Shown: positions 52,939-61,383 of the stretch, one piece after another
Numbering within the stretch: the first letter of the stretch is position 1
Layout of the letters: each line of letters starts with the position of its first letter
DNA from: Corynebacterium tuberculostearicum
GTDB taxonomy: Bacteria; Actinomycetota; Actinomycetes; Mycobacteriales; Mycobacteriaceae
Assembly (NCBI RefSeq): GCF_013408445.1
Contig: NZ_JACBZL010000001.1
Coordinates: 2,170,001-2,234,000 of the forward strand
DNA: 64,000 bases
Direction: 5' to 3'
Notes under the pieces: model-generated
The model's input: only the letters and a program-made list of their open reading frames with translations
Told to the model about the DNA's origin: nothing
Database searches by the model: none
Made by a program: the position numbers and the translations under genes

Positions 52939-52944
52939 TTAAGC

Positions 52945-54468
52945 ATGCCTATTTTATTGAACGACCTTTCCCTAGTATGGCCCGATGGTACAACCTGCTT
53001 CAGTGGCCTAAACGGTGCCTTTTCTGGCCCTTTAACTGCGCTGATTGGGGATAATGGTGCAGGAAAGACAACTCTGTTAAACGTCATCCTTGGCAAAATC
53101 TTGCCTACTGCTGGAACGGTGGAAAAGCCGGAATCGATAGCGTACCTGCCACAAGACCTTGCTTGGAATGAAAATGATGTAGTAGCAGACATCTTCGGTG
53201 TCACCCAAGTGCTCACGGCGATTTCCGCAGTCGAAGCCGGTGAGTATGAACCAGAACTCTATGAGTTAATTGGGGAGCAATGGGACGTCGGCGAGCGCAT
53301 TGCCGCTGCCCTTTCCGCCGCCGGATTGGATATCCCGTTGGACCGCCCTATCAAAAGCCTCTCTGGAGGTGAAGCGGTCCGCGTCGCTTTGGTGGCGGTG
53401 TTCTTGTCTGAGCCGGATTTCATTATCCTCGATGAACCGACCAATAACCTCGACGGAACTGCTAAGAAGCATCTGAAAGATATGTTGGTAAATGCCACGG
53501 CGCCGGTGCTAGTGGTAAGCCATGACAAAGACCTGTTGGATGTAGTTTCCGAGGTAGCGGAATTAAGGGATGGAAACCTACGCTTCTTCCAAGGCAACTA
53601 TTCCGACTACCTAGCCACGATTAATGCAGAGCAGGAAGTAGCTCAAAAAGCAGTATCTACCGCCAAGGCGACTTATAAGCAGCAACTCCGCGAACGACAA
53701 GCAATGCAGACACGGATTGCGCGTGATGCGCGCCGTGGAAAGAAGTTCGCGGAGTCGAAGCGCAAACCAGGCATGACGATGAAGCTTGATAAGCAGCGAT
53801 CCGAAAAGACGGCATCGCGCAGAGCGCAGATCCATTCAGGCGCAGTTGAAGCGGCCCAACGCTCTTTAGCTCGAGCTGAGCGAAACATACGAGATGATGA
53901 TTCGGTCTATATCGAGCTGCCACAAACTGAGCTGCCGGAAGGAAAGCGGGTTATTTCGATTCCCGGGCTGACGATTGTCGGCCCAGAACGGGTGCGCTTG
54001 TCAGGACCAAATGGAAGTGGCAAGACCACGCTCTTAAACCGAATTAACTCCGGTGAGGCGGGCTACGTGATCGGCAACTCGGGGTATTTGCGTCAACGAA
54101 TTGGATTAGATCCTTCTCTAAGCGTATGGGACGTGGTTACCAACGCGAATCCACGAGAGGATCCGCAGTTCATCCGTGATCAGCTAGCTCAGTTGTTATT
54201 TCAATCTGACTCGGTTCATGCGTTGACAGGGACCCTCTCGGGAGGCGAAAGATTTAGGGCGGAATTCGCCAGAGTGCTCTTAGCGGATCCGGCGCCGCAA
54301 TTGCTAATGCTCGATGAGCCGACTAACAACATCGATATTTCAACTGTTGATTGGTTGGTCTCAGTCTTGAAAAACTATCGGGGCGCATTGCTAGTGGTGA
54401 GTCATGATGAAGATTTCTGCTCGCGGATAAAACTTACGAGGCAAGTTTCTATAGAGGACATTGGATGA
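52945..54468 (+). CDS. ABC-F family ATPase, probable ribosome-protection protein
   Basis: 507 residues, two ABC domains and no membrane segment. Walker A GDNGAGKTT and GPNGSGKTT, signatures LSGGEAVRVALV and LSGGERFRAEFA, Walker B FIILDEPTNNLD and LLMLDEPTNNID. The two domains are joined by a charged linker (about 205-310) rich in Arg/Lys/Ala. ABC-F proteins bind the ribosomal E site; many release macrolides, lincosamides or pleuromutilins. The upstream leader ORF supports inducible antibiotic resistance. Codon use is visibly more AT-rich than in glmS and alr on either side, suggesting horizontal acquisition. Confidence 0.85.
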   Translation: MPILLNDLSLVWPDGTTCFSGLNGAFSGPLTALIGDNGAGKTTLLNVILGKILPTAGTVEKPESIAYLPQDLAWNENDVVADIFGVTQVLTAISAVEAGEYEPELYELIGEQWDVGERIAAALSAAGLDIPLDRPIKSLSGGEAVRVALVAVFLSEPDFIILDEPTNNLDGTAKKHLKDMLVNATAPVLVVSHDKDLLDVVSEVAELRDGNLRFFQGNYSDYLATINAEQEVAQKAVSTAKATYKQQLRERQAMQTRIARDARRGKKFAESKRKPGMTMKLDKQRSEKTASRRAQIHSGAVEAAQRSLARAERNIRDDDSVYIELPQTELPEGKRVISIPGLTIVGPERVRLSGPNGSGKTTLLNRINSGEAGYVIGNSGYLRQRIGLDPSLSVWDVVTNANPREDPQFIRDQLAQLLFQSDSVHALTGTLSGGERFRAEFARVLLADPAPQLLMLDEPTNNIDISTVDWLVSVLKNYRGALLVVSHDEDFCSRIKLTRQVSIEDIG

Positions 54469-54547
54469 GCCGACTCCAAGGTGGAGGTATCGCGAGTCAG
54501 TGCGCCACACCCTGCCCGAATTCAGCCCAAGGGTGAGCAGTGGCACA

Positions 54548-55654
54548 ATGGTGGGCATGCTGAAAACCACGATTGATCTCTCCGCCATTGCGCACAACGT
54601 CCGCCTCATCAAGGAAAAGGTGGGGCCTGAGGTCAAGCTCATGTGCGTGGTCAAGGCCGATGCCTATGGGCACGGCGCGGCCAAGGTTGTGCCGGTGATG
54701 GCGCGTGCCGGCGCGGATTGCTTTGGCGTGGCCACCTTGCGGGAGGCGGTGGACCTGCGCCGCGCGGGCGTGGATGCGCCCATCGTGGCGTGGATTTGGC
54801 AAACAGACGAAATCCTCGAAGAAGCCTTGGCCAATGGAATCGAGGTAGCGGTCAACTCCCTTGAGCAGGCACATAAGCTGGTCAAGGCCGATTTTCCTGC
54901 TGAGGTGTACATCAAGGTGGAAACCGGCATGCACCGCTCCGGTGTGGATGAAGAGGATTGGGCAGAGACCTTTAAGGTGTTGCGCGATGCCCCGCACATC
55001 AAGGTGCTCGGGCTCATGTCCCACTTTGCGTGCGCCGATGAGCCGGATAATCCGCACAATGACGCCCAAGAGGAGGCGTTCCGCACGGCCCTGCAGCTCG
55101 CGCGTGAGATTGGTTTGGAGTGTCCAGTCAATCACCTGGCCAATTCGCCCGCAGTGTTGACACGTCCGTCCTCTTATTTCGAGCAGGTGCGCGTAGGCGC
55201 CGCCTGCTATGGCTTGGAGCCTATTGAAGGACGCGAACACGGCTTGCGCCCGGCCATGACCTGGTCCGGGCAGATTTTTAATGTCAAGCCCATTAAACCG
55301 GGTGAGGGCACGTGCTACGGATTGACCTGGAAGGCGGATAAGTCGGGATTTTTGGCCACAGTGGACTGTGGCTATGCCGATGGCCTGCCGCGCGGCTATC
55401 AGGGCGACTTGCACGTGGGCATTGGTGGGTACCTTTACCCGCAAGTAGGCCGTATCTGTATGGATCAGATCGTGGTGGACTTAGGCGAGAACCCGCATGG
55501 CGTGGACACGGGGCAAGACGCCGTGATCTTTGGCAACGGGGGAGTATCGGCCAGGGATCTCGCCGCTGCCGCAGGAACCATTAACTATGAGGTGGTGTGC
55601 CTGCCCGATGGCCGCACCGAACGCGAATACATAGGAGAAGATGATGCGCAGTAG
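54548..55654 (+). CDS. alr: Alanine racemase
   Basis: About 368 residues. Makes D-alanine for peptidoglycan, PLP-dependent. The Lys that binds PLP is in VVKADAYGHG. GYADGLPRG and GRICMDQIVVDLG, with the Met-Asp of the second active-site half, are conserved. The start is either 54548 (MVGMLKTTIDLS) or 54557; the longer frame back to 54461 is not typical of the family. It overlaps tsaE. Confidence 0.95.
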   Translation: MVGMLKTTIDLSAIAHNVRLIKEKVGPEVKLMCVVKADAYGHGAAKVVPVMARAGADCFGVATLREAVDLRRAGVDAPIVAWIWQTDEILEEALANGIEVAVNSLEQAHKLVKADFPAEVYIKVETGMHRSGVDEEDWAETFKVLRDAPHIKVLGLMSHFACADEPDNPHNDAQEEAFRTALQLAREIGLECPVNHLANSPAVLTRPSSYFEQVRVGAACYGLEPIEGREHGLRPAMTWSGQIFNVKPIKPGEGTCYGLTWKADKSGFLATVDCGYADGLPRGYQGDLHVGIGGYLYPQVGRICMDQIVVDLGENPHGVDTGQDAVIFGNGGVSARDLAAAAGTINYEVVCLPDGRTEREYIGEDDAQ

Positions 55655-56144
55655 TTTTCCGGAATCCGGCAGCCGTGACCTATCCACGGTGGAGGAAACC
55701 TATGCCTTTGGTGAAGAGCTGGGTGCGGCGCTTGAAGCCGGCGATGTAGTGATCCTGGATGGGCCGTTGGGGGCGGGGAAGACGACGCTAACGCAGGGCG
55801 TCGCCAAGGGCATGCAGGTCAAAGGGCGAGTTACTTCGCCGACCTTTGTTATCGCCCGCGTGCACCGCTCAACGGTGGGCGGACCGGACCTTGTGCACGT
55901 TGATGCCTACCGCCTGCTCGATGAAGGCGGCGCTAATTCTGGGGATCCGCTAGGGGAGCTCGACGCGCTGGATCTGGACACGGAGCTAGAGGACGCCGTG
56001 GTTATTGCCGAATGGGGCGGGGGACTAGTAGAGCAGATTGCGGAGCGCTACCTATTTGTCAGTATCGACCGCGAGCCGGCAGAGTATGCCGGCGCAGACG
56101 AAGATGTTCGCCGCTTCACATGGTCTTGGAAAAATGGTGTATAG
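55641..56144 (+). CDS. tsaE: tRNA t6A biosynthesis ATPase TsaE
   Basis: 167 residues with P-loop GPLGAGKTTLTQGVAKG, SPTFVIARVH, HVDAYRLL and VVIAEWGG. TsaE works with TsaB and TsaD to make N6-threonylcarbamoyladenosine at A37 of ANN-decoding tRNAs. The start overlaps the alr 3' end; AGGAG lies just before. tsaB and tsaD are 2.3-3.5 kb further on, separated by a transporter and a hypothetical gene. Confidence 0.95.
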   Translation: MMRSSFPESGSRDLSTVEETYAFGEELGAALEAGDVVILDGPLGAGKTTLTQGVAKGMQVKGRVTSPTFVIARVHRSTVGGPDLVHVDAYRLLDEGGANSGDPLGELDALDLDTELEDAVVIAEWGGGLVEQIAERYLFVSIDREPAEYAGADEDVRRFTWSWKNGV

Positions 56145-56230
56145 CACATCTCTGTATATAAAAGTGATTTAAGTGATGAATATCCCAGACCGCTGATTTG
56201 ATCCGGGTATAACCACTACGTAATTCTATT

Positions 56231-57823
56231 ATGGTGTTGAATTTTCTCGCCTCAAGTCCTTTGCTATCTCTCTTCGTCATCATGGCGGTGGGTCTAGCGA
56301 TTGGCAAGATCAAGATCTTCGGCATCTCTCTCGGTGCCGCGGCCGCGATGTTTGTGGCACTGGGTCTATCTACTGCCAATCCTGATATCCAAATTCCGCC
56401 GCTGGTCTATCAATTTGGCCTGGCGATCTTCGTTTATGCCATTGGCCTCAATTTCGGGCCTTCCTTTGTCCGTGAGTTTAAAACCCGCGGCTGGAAGCTC
56501 ACCGTCTTTATGCTGGGCATGCTGGTTATTTTGGTCGCCGTTGGCTATGGCCTTATCCGTGCCTTTGGCATGAGCGTGCCAGAGGCTGTCGGTATGTTCG
56601 CCGGTTCGCTCTCCTCCACGCCGGGCATGGCTGCCGTGGTGGAAATGGTGGGCGATTCCACCCCGGTCGTCGGTTACTCCTTGGCCTACCCAGGCGCGGT
56701 GATTGGCGCGATTCTCGTCGCCGCCATCGGCGCCAAGGTTGTCAAAGCCAACCATGAGGAAGATGCCCGCGCAGAGGGCATGATTCCCGCCGAGCTCGTA
56801 GCCAAAGGCGTGCGCCTGACCAAGAACTTCAATGACACCGCTGGCCATATCTACCGCGTTACCGGCCAAACCGTAGTGGCTACTCGTATCATCTCCGATG
56901 AGGAGCGCCACCGCCTCGCAGTCCCGGAAATGCCACTGTGCGAGGGGGAGGCCTACCTGCTCAACGGCTCCGAAGAGGCCGTCGATAAGGCCATTGAGGT
57001 CTTGGGTGAGGAACACCCGGTGGAGCTGACCGAGGACGCTGGGCTTAAATACACCCGCGTTACCGTGTCCAACCCGGAAATTGCCGGTAAGTCCATCCGC
57101 GAGATCAAGGCCCTCGACCACGGCTTTATCATCGCTCGTATCCGTAAGGGCGATAAGGACCTCGTCCCGCACCCAGACACTGTGCTCAACTACTCGGATC
57201 GCGTTCGCGTGGTCACCAGCCCGAGCCGCCTGCCGTACGTGCGCAAGTACCTCGGTGACTCTGAGGCCGCGTTGGGTAATGCGGACCTGCTGTCCATGGC
57301 TATCGGCCTGACCTTGGGTATGCTGCTTGGCCTCATTCCGATTCCGATGCCGGGTGGTTCTACCCTGCAGCTGGGCTTCGGTGGCGGCCCCGTGGTCGTC
57401 GGCCTGCTCTTGGGCTACCTCAACCGTACCGGCCCGTTGAACTGGCAGATGCCCTTCCAAACCCGTGAGACCTTGTCCAATATGGGCCTTACCTTGTTCC
57501 TGGCTGGCGTGGGTACCTCGGCCGGCGCCTCCTTCCGTGATGCCCTGACGGATCCATCCTCCCTGACCATCATGGGCGTGGGCCTTATCATTACGCTGGT
57601 CTCCGCCATCTTGATCGGCGTCATCGGCATGCTGGTGCTCAAGCTGAAGTGGGACGAGGCCATGGGCTGTGCGGCTGGCATGACCACCAACCCGGCAGTC
57701 TTTGCCTACATTCGTGATCAAACCGGCACCGAGCTGGCCGGCCGCGGATGGGCCACGGTCTATCCCACCACAATTATCGGCAAGATTATTGCCTCGCAGG
57801 TATTGCTCCTGTTGTTGCTATAG
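56231..57823 (+). CDS. AspT/SucE-type exchanger (AAEx family)
   Basis: 530 residues: two blocks of about five membrane helices (N-terminal 8-185, C-terminal 365-530) separated by a cytoplasmic region with two TrkA-C-like domains (about 205-355, GQTVVATRIISDEE, GHIYRV). The motif GSLSSTPGMAAVVE in the first half and GMTTNPAVFAYI in the second are the duplicated AspT signature. In C. glutamicum the related SucE1 exports succinate; AspT exchanges aspartate and alanine. The substrate here is not shown. It has its own terminator and interrupts the t6A gene order. Confidence 0.85.
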   Translation: MVLNFLASSPLLSLFVIMAVGLAIGKIKIFGISLGAAAAMFVALGLSTANPDIQIPPLVYQFGLAIFVYAIGLNFGPSFVREFKTRGWKLTVFMLGMLVILVAVGYGLIRAFGMSVPEAVGMFAGSLSSTPGMAAVVEMVGDSTPVVGYSLAYPGAVIGAILVAAIGAKVVKANHEEDARAEGMIPAELVAKGVRLTKNFNDTAGHIYRVTGQTVVATRIISDEERHRLAVPEMPLCEGEAYLLNGSEEAVDKAIEVLGEEHPVELTEDAGLKYTRVTVSNPEIAGKSIREIKALDHGFIIARIRKGDKDLVPHPDTVLNYSDRVRVVTSPSRLPYVRKYLGDSEAALGNADLLSMAIGLTLGMLLGLIPIPMPGGSTLQLGFGGGPVVVGLLLGYLNRTGPLNWQMPFQTRETLSNMGLTLFLAGVGTSAGASFRDALTDPSSLTIMGVGLIITLVSAILIGVIGMLVLKLKWDEAMGCAAGMTTNPAVFAYIRDQTGTELAGRGWATVYPTTIIGKIIASQVLLLLLL

Positions 57824-57848
57824 CGGCAATATCTCGCGTTAATTACTC

Positions 57849-57898
57849 ACCCACAGGGTCGCACGCCTACACTGGCAGGCACTACCCTGTGGGTTTTG
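57849..57898 (+). terminator. Terminator after the AspT/SucE-type gene
   Basis: ACCCACAGGGT (57849-57859) pairs perfectly with 57884-57894, followed by TTT. Confidence 0.85.
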
Positions 57899-57986
57899 TG
57901 TTGCGGTTAACCAGGTAGCATCGGTTGCCAGTATTACCGCCGCCCGCCTGAAACTTAAACATTTTTCAAGGAGCCATACTCACCCC

Positions 57987-58496
57987 ATGACTAAATTCGC
58001 TCGCAACCTCACTGCCGTCATCATCGCCATCTTTATCGTTGTCATGATGGTTCTTCTTGCCTCCTCCACGCTGCGCGAGGATAACCACTTGGAGGGAAAC
58101 CTCTCCTCCACGCTGGCCAAGGCGCCAAATAACTTGGAGGTCATGACCGTCATGCCCACCGACGTCTATGGCGAGGAATACCCTGCCATTGGTTTCATCT
58201 GCCCAGGCATGCGTGAAGACAAGGTTAAAGAGGCACAGATCGATACCGAGAACATCACCTTTGAAGATGGTGCGGTGCCGGAAGGCAAGAGCTACGCGGT
58301 AGCCATCTCCCAGAGCGCTAAGCCCTTCATCGAAGAGCTGGATCCGGAAAAGGTCGAGGTGTGCGAGATGATTGACATGCAGATCAAGGCCATGGAGCAG
58401 CAGGGCCAGAGCCTTGATGGCGGCGTGCCCATGATCCAGGGCACCCAGCCGCTGGGCTTCCAGCGCGAGGATGGCACCTGGAAGATGGTTGCCTAA
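57987..58496 (+). CDS. Membrane-anchored extracytoplasmic protein, unknown function
   Basis: 169 residues: a short cytoplasmic end, one membrane helix (LTAVIIAIFIVVMMVLLASS, about 8-28) and an exported domain with two Cys (FICPGMRED and EVCEMIDMQ), which could form a disulfide. The start follows AAGGAG. Its stop overlaps the tsaB start (TAATG), so it is cotranscribed with tsaB-rimI-tsaD. I do not recognise the family. Confidence 0.75.
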   Translation: MTKFARNLTAVIIAIFIVVMMVLLASSTLREDNHLEGNLSSTLAKAPNNLEVMTVMPTDVYGEEYPAIGFICPGMREDKVKEAQIDTENITFEDGAVPEGKSYAVAISQSAKPFIEELDPEKVEVCEMIDMQIKAMEQQGQSLDGGVPMIQGTQPLGFQREDGTWKMVA

Positions 58497-59203
58497 TGCG
58501 CGTCCTCGCGATTGATACGGCTACCACCGCCCTGGTTACCGGGGTAGTGGATACCGTCACCGGGCAGACCACCGAGCGCGTGCTGGAGGATACCCGCGCG
58601 CATAATGAACTGCTCATTCCTACCATCACCGAGGTCCTCGCAGAGGCGGGCATGGAGTTTTCCGACCTCGATGCGGTGGTCACCGGTGTGGGCCCGGGGC
58701 CATTTACCGGGTTGCGCGTGGGGATGGCGACGGCCTCCGCGCTTGCCGACGCCCTCTCGATCCCCCTCCACGGCATCTGCACCCACGATGCCATCGCGGC
58801 CGCCGCCGAGCTCGACGTAGAACCTGCCGCCGCGGCCGACGAAGCGACCGCCTTGGTAGCTACCGATGCTCGCCGCAAAGAGATCTACTGGGCCACTTAT
58901 CGCGTTACCGACTCCGGTGTGCAGCGCATTTCTGGCCCCGCGGTGACGAAACCGGCCGAACTCGAGGTGGAACTTGCCTCCACCGCCGAGGTCATCATTC
59001 CTGACCGCCTTGCTGAGCAACTCCCCGAGAAGCTTGCCACCGTTCCACACCGCGCGGCCCATCCGAGTGCGACGGCCCTCGTTGCCGCGGCCGACCTCGA
59101 GGCAGAACCGGCTCCCGTCGTGCCGCTGTACCTACGCCGCCCAGATGCGGTCCCGCCAAAGCAGCAACAGCTTTCTGCCGCCATCCCCAAGGTCGAGCTG
59201 TGA
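58496..59203 (+). CDS. tsaB: tRNA t6A biosynthesis protein TsaB
   Basis: 235 residues, ASKHA fold: MRVLAIDTATTALVTGVVD, the RAHNELLIP block and GVGPGPFTGLRVGMATA. TsaB dimerises with TsaD and activates it. Copy 6 of the dispersed motif lies at 58740-58754. It overlaps rimI by four bases (GTGA). Confidence 0.95.
   Translation: MRVLAIDTATTALVTGVVDTVTGQTTERVLEDTRAHNELLIPTITEVLAEAGMEFSDLDAVVTGVGPGPFTGLRVGMATASALADALSIPLHGICTHDAIAAAAELDVEPAAAADEATALVATDARRKEIYWATYRVTDSGVQRISGPAVTKPAELEVELASTAEVIIPDRLAEQLPEKLATVPHRAAHPSATALVAAADLEAEPAPVVPLYLRRPDAVPPKQQQLSAAIPKVEL
58740..58754 (-). repeat. Dispersed 15-base motif, copy 6
   Basis: Exact motif on the minus strand inside tsaB, encoding A-L-A-D-A. Confidence 0.7.
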
Positions 59204-59688
59204 AGCTACGCGAGCTAACCCCGGCCGATGCACCTCGGTGCGCCGAGCTGGAAGAGGTCCTTTTCCCAGGCGAAACCCCGTGGTCCAGCCGGATTTTCCG
59301 GGAAGAAATGGCCCAGCCCTTCAACTTCTATCTCGGGGTGGAAGGCGCGATCGAGGAACCGGAGCCCGTAAAGCTTTTGGGCTATGCGGGCATCGGCATG
59401 ATGGGACCGGCCGCGGACCCGGAGTTTGAAATCCACACCATTGGCGTCGACCCCGCCGCGCAGCGCCGCGGCATCGCGCGGATGATGATGGACAATATCT
59501 GCCATATCGCGGATCTCAAGGACGCCCCGGTCTTCCTCGAGGTTCGCGTGGGCAATGATCCCGCTATTGGCCTGTATGAGCGCTACGGCTTTGCCAAGCA
59601 GGGGATCCGCAAGAACTATTACCAACCTTCCGGGGCGGATGCGCACGTGATGGTGCGCCCGCGTCAGTCCGATCGCCCAGAAGATTAA
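59200..59688 (+). CDS. rimI: Ribosomal-protein-alanine N-acetyltransferase RimI-like
   Basis: 162 residues, GNAT fold. GTG start (MKLRELTPADAPRCAELEE); acetyl-CoA-binding loop DPAAQRRGIARMMMD and LYERYGFAKQGIRKNYY with the conserved Tyr. It probably acetylates the N-terminus of S18 or other proteins. Placed between tsaB and tsaD as in many bacteria. Confidence 0.92.
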   Translation: MKLRELTPADAPRCAELEEVLFPGETPWSSRIFREEMAQPFNFYLGVEGAIEEPEPVKLLGYAGIGMMGPAADPEFEIHTIGVDPAAQRRGIARMMMDNICHIADLKDAPVFLEVRVGNDPAIGLYERYGFAKQGIRKNYYQPSGADAHVMVRPRQSDRPED

Positions 59689-59697
59689 GGAGCAGTC

Positions 59698-60741
59698 ATG
59701 AAGATCATGGGTATCGAGTCCTCCTGCGATGAAACCGGCGTGGGCATCGTCGAGCTGCGCGAGGACGGCCACATGGAGATCATCGCTAACGCCGTTGCTT
59801 CCTCCATGGAGCAGCACGCGCGTTTCGGCGGCGTCGTCCCGGAAATCGCCTCCCGTGCCCACCTTGAGGCCATGCCGCAGGTGATGCAGGCGGCGCTGAA
59901 TGAGGCGGGCATCGAAAAGCCGGATGCCATCGCCGCCACCGTGGGGCCGGGTCTAGCCGGTGCCTTGCTGGTGGGAGCCTCGGCCGCCAAGGCCTATGCC
60001 GCGGCCTGGGGCGTGCCTTTCTACGGCGTTAACCACCTGGGCGGCCACGTTGCCGTGGCCAACCTGGAAGGCAAAGAGCTGCCGCACTCGGTGGCCCTCT
60101 TGGTCTCGGGCGGGCATACGCAGCTGTTGGAAGTAGAGGCCGTCGGCAAGCCCATGCGCGAGCTGGGCTCTACGCTTGACGACGCCGCCGGTGAAGCCTA
60201 CGACAAAGTCTCCCGCCTCCTTGGTTTGGGCTACCCGGGCGGTCCGGTGATCGATAAGTTCGCCGCCCGCGGCGAAGCCACCATCGATTTCCCGCGCGGC
60301 ATGTCCCGCGCCGAGGATCTGCGCGGCCCGCATCGCCACGACTTTTCCTTCTCCGGGCTCAAGACTTCCGTGGCTCGCTACGTGGAGCGCGCCGAAAAGG
60401 CAGGGGAGACCATCAGCGTGGAAGATGTCTGCGCCAGCTTCCAAGAAGCCGTGGCCGATGTCCTGACCGCCAAGGCCGTGCGTGCCTGCGAGGACACCGG
60501 CGCCCGCGTGCTGCTATTGGGAGGCGGCGTGGCCGCTAATTCTCGACTGCGCGAGTTGGCCGCCGAGCGCTGCGCCGCCGCCGGGGTGGAACTGCGTGTG
60601 CCGCGCTTTTCCCTGTGCACCGATAACGGCGTGATGATCGCGGCCATCGGCGCGCAACTCATCCACGAAGGCGCCCGGCCCTCTGGCCTCGGCGTTGGCA
60701 CCGATACCCAGCTGGATGTGGAAGAGCCGCAGTTAACCTAA
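59698..60741 (+). CDS. tsaD: tRNA t6A transferase TsaD
   Basis: 347 residues. [20 protein letters not shown]; metal-binding [40 protein letters not shown]. It transfers the threonylcarbamoyl group to A37 of tRNA. Complete, nine bases after rimI with GGAG before the ATG. Confidence 0.97.
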   Translation: MKIMGIESSCDETGVGIVELREDGHMEIIANAVASSMEQHARFGGVVPEIASRAHLEAMPQVMQAALNEAGIEKPDAIAATVGPGLAGALLVGASAAKAYAAAWGVPFYGVNHLGGHVAVANLEGKELPHSVALLVSGGHTQLLEVEAVGKPMRELGSTLDDAAGEAYDKVSRLLGLGYPGGPVIDKFAARGEATIDFPRGMSRAEDLRGPHRHDFSFSGLKTSVARYVERAEKAGETISVEDVCASFQEAVADVLTAKAVRACEDTGARVLLLGGGVAANSRLRELAAERCAAAGVELRVPRFSLCTDNGVMIAAIGAQLIHEGARPSGLGVGTDTQLDVEEPQLT

Positions 60742-60832
60742 AGTTCTTCTCGCTCGCGCTGCAGGCGAGGCATGGGGCCGGTACTCTAAAGAGCGTTCAT
60801 GCCCTCTTGGCTTTCTGAAGGAGCTTTCTCTC

Positions 60833-61261
60833 ATGACCGTCGGTTTCCTTGTCAACCCTGATCTCACCCGCCGCAAGCTAGAGTTCGAGCTGGAGCACGC
60901 CAACCAGTTCTTGGGCGGCACCACCGAGGACCGCGTCTCCGTTGTTTTCCAGGAAGACGGCACCACCTACGCCGCGCTCTACAACCCGGAAGCCAAGGCC
61001 GAAGGCGCCGAGCCGAACCCGGTAGCCTCCCTGGCGCGCAACGCAGCCGCCACCGGCAACGCCGCCTTCCTGCAGGACCCCATTCGCTCCATCTGTGGCC
61101 CCGTCATTTTCGTTGATGCCGAGGGCGAAGACACCACCATCGATGCCGTTATCGAGTCTGTGGAGCAGGGTATTCGCGCAGTGAAGAACTACCGCGAAGA
61201 TAACCCGGAGGAATACACCCTCTGGCGCGCGGCCGTTATCAACTCCGATAAGAGCCTCTAA
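60833..61261 (+). CDS. Conserved hypothetical cytoplasmic protein
   Basis: 142 residues, acidic, no signal peptide or membrane helix. N-terminus MTVGFLVNPDLTRRKLEFEL; a single Cys in IRSICGPVIF; C-terminal ESVEQGIRAVKNYREDNPEE. It has a good GGAG site and stands alone between tsaD and a phosphoesterase. I do not recognise a family; it looks like a compact alpha/beta protein restricted to corynebacteria. Confidence 0.7.
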   Translation: MTVGFLVNPDLTRRKLEFELEHANQFLGGTTEDRVSVVFQEDGTTYAALYNPEAKAEGAEPNPVASLARNAAATGNAAFLQDPIRSICGPVIFVDAEGEDTTIDAVIESVEQGIRAVKNYREDNPEEYTLWRAAVINSDKSL

Positions 61262-61383
61262 ACCCCAGCCCCTCACAGGTAGGGTTCAAGCGCTTTTCGC
61301 GCGCCCGTAATACGGTGTTCACATTCTTATGGTGTTCTAGGGAGCCGTACCGCTTCTTCTAAGACTCCAAAGGTGAAAACTGT

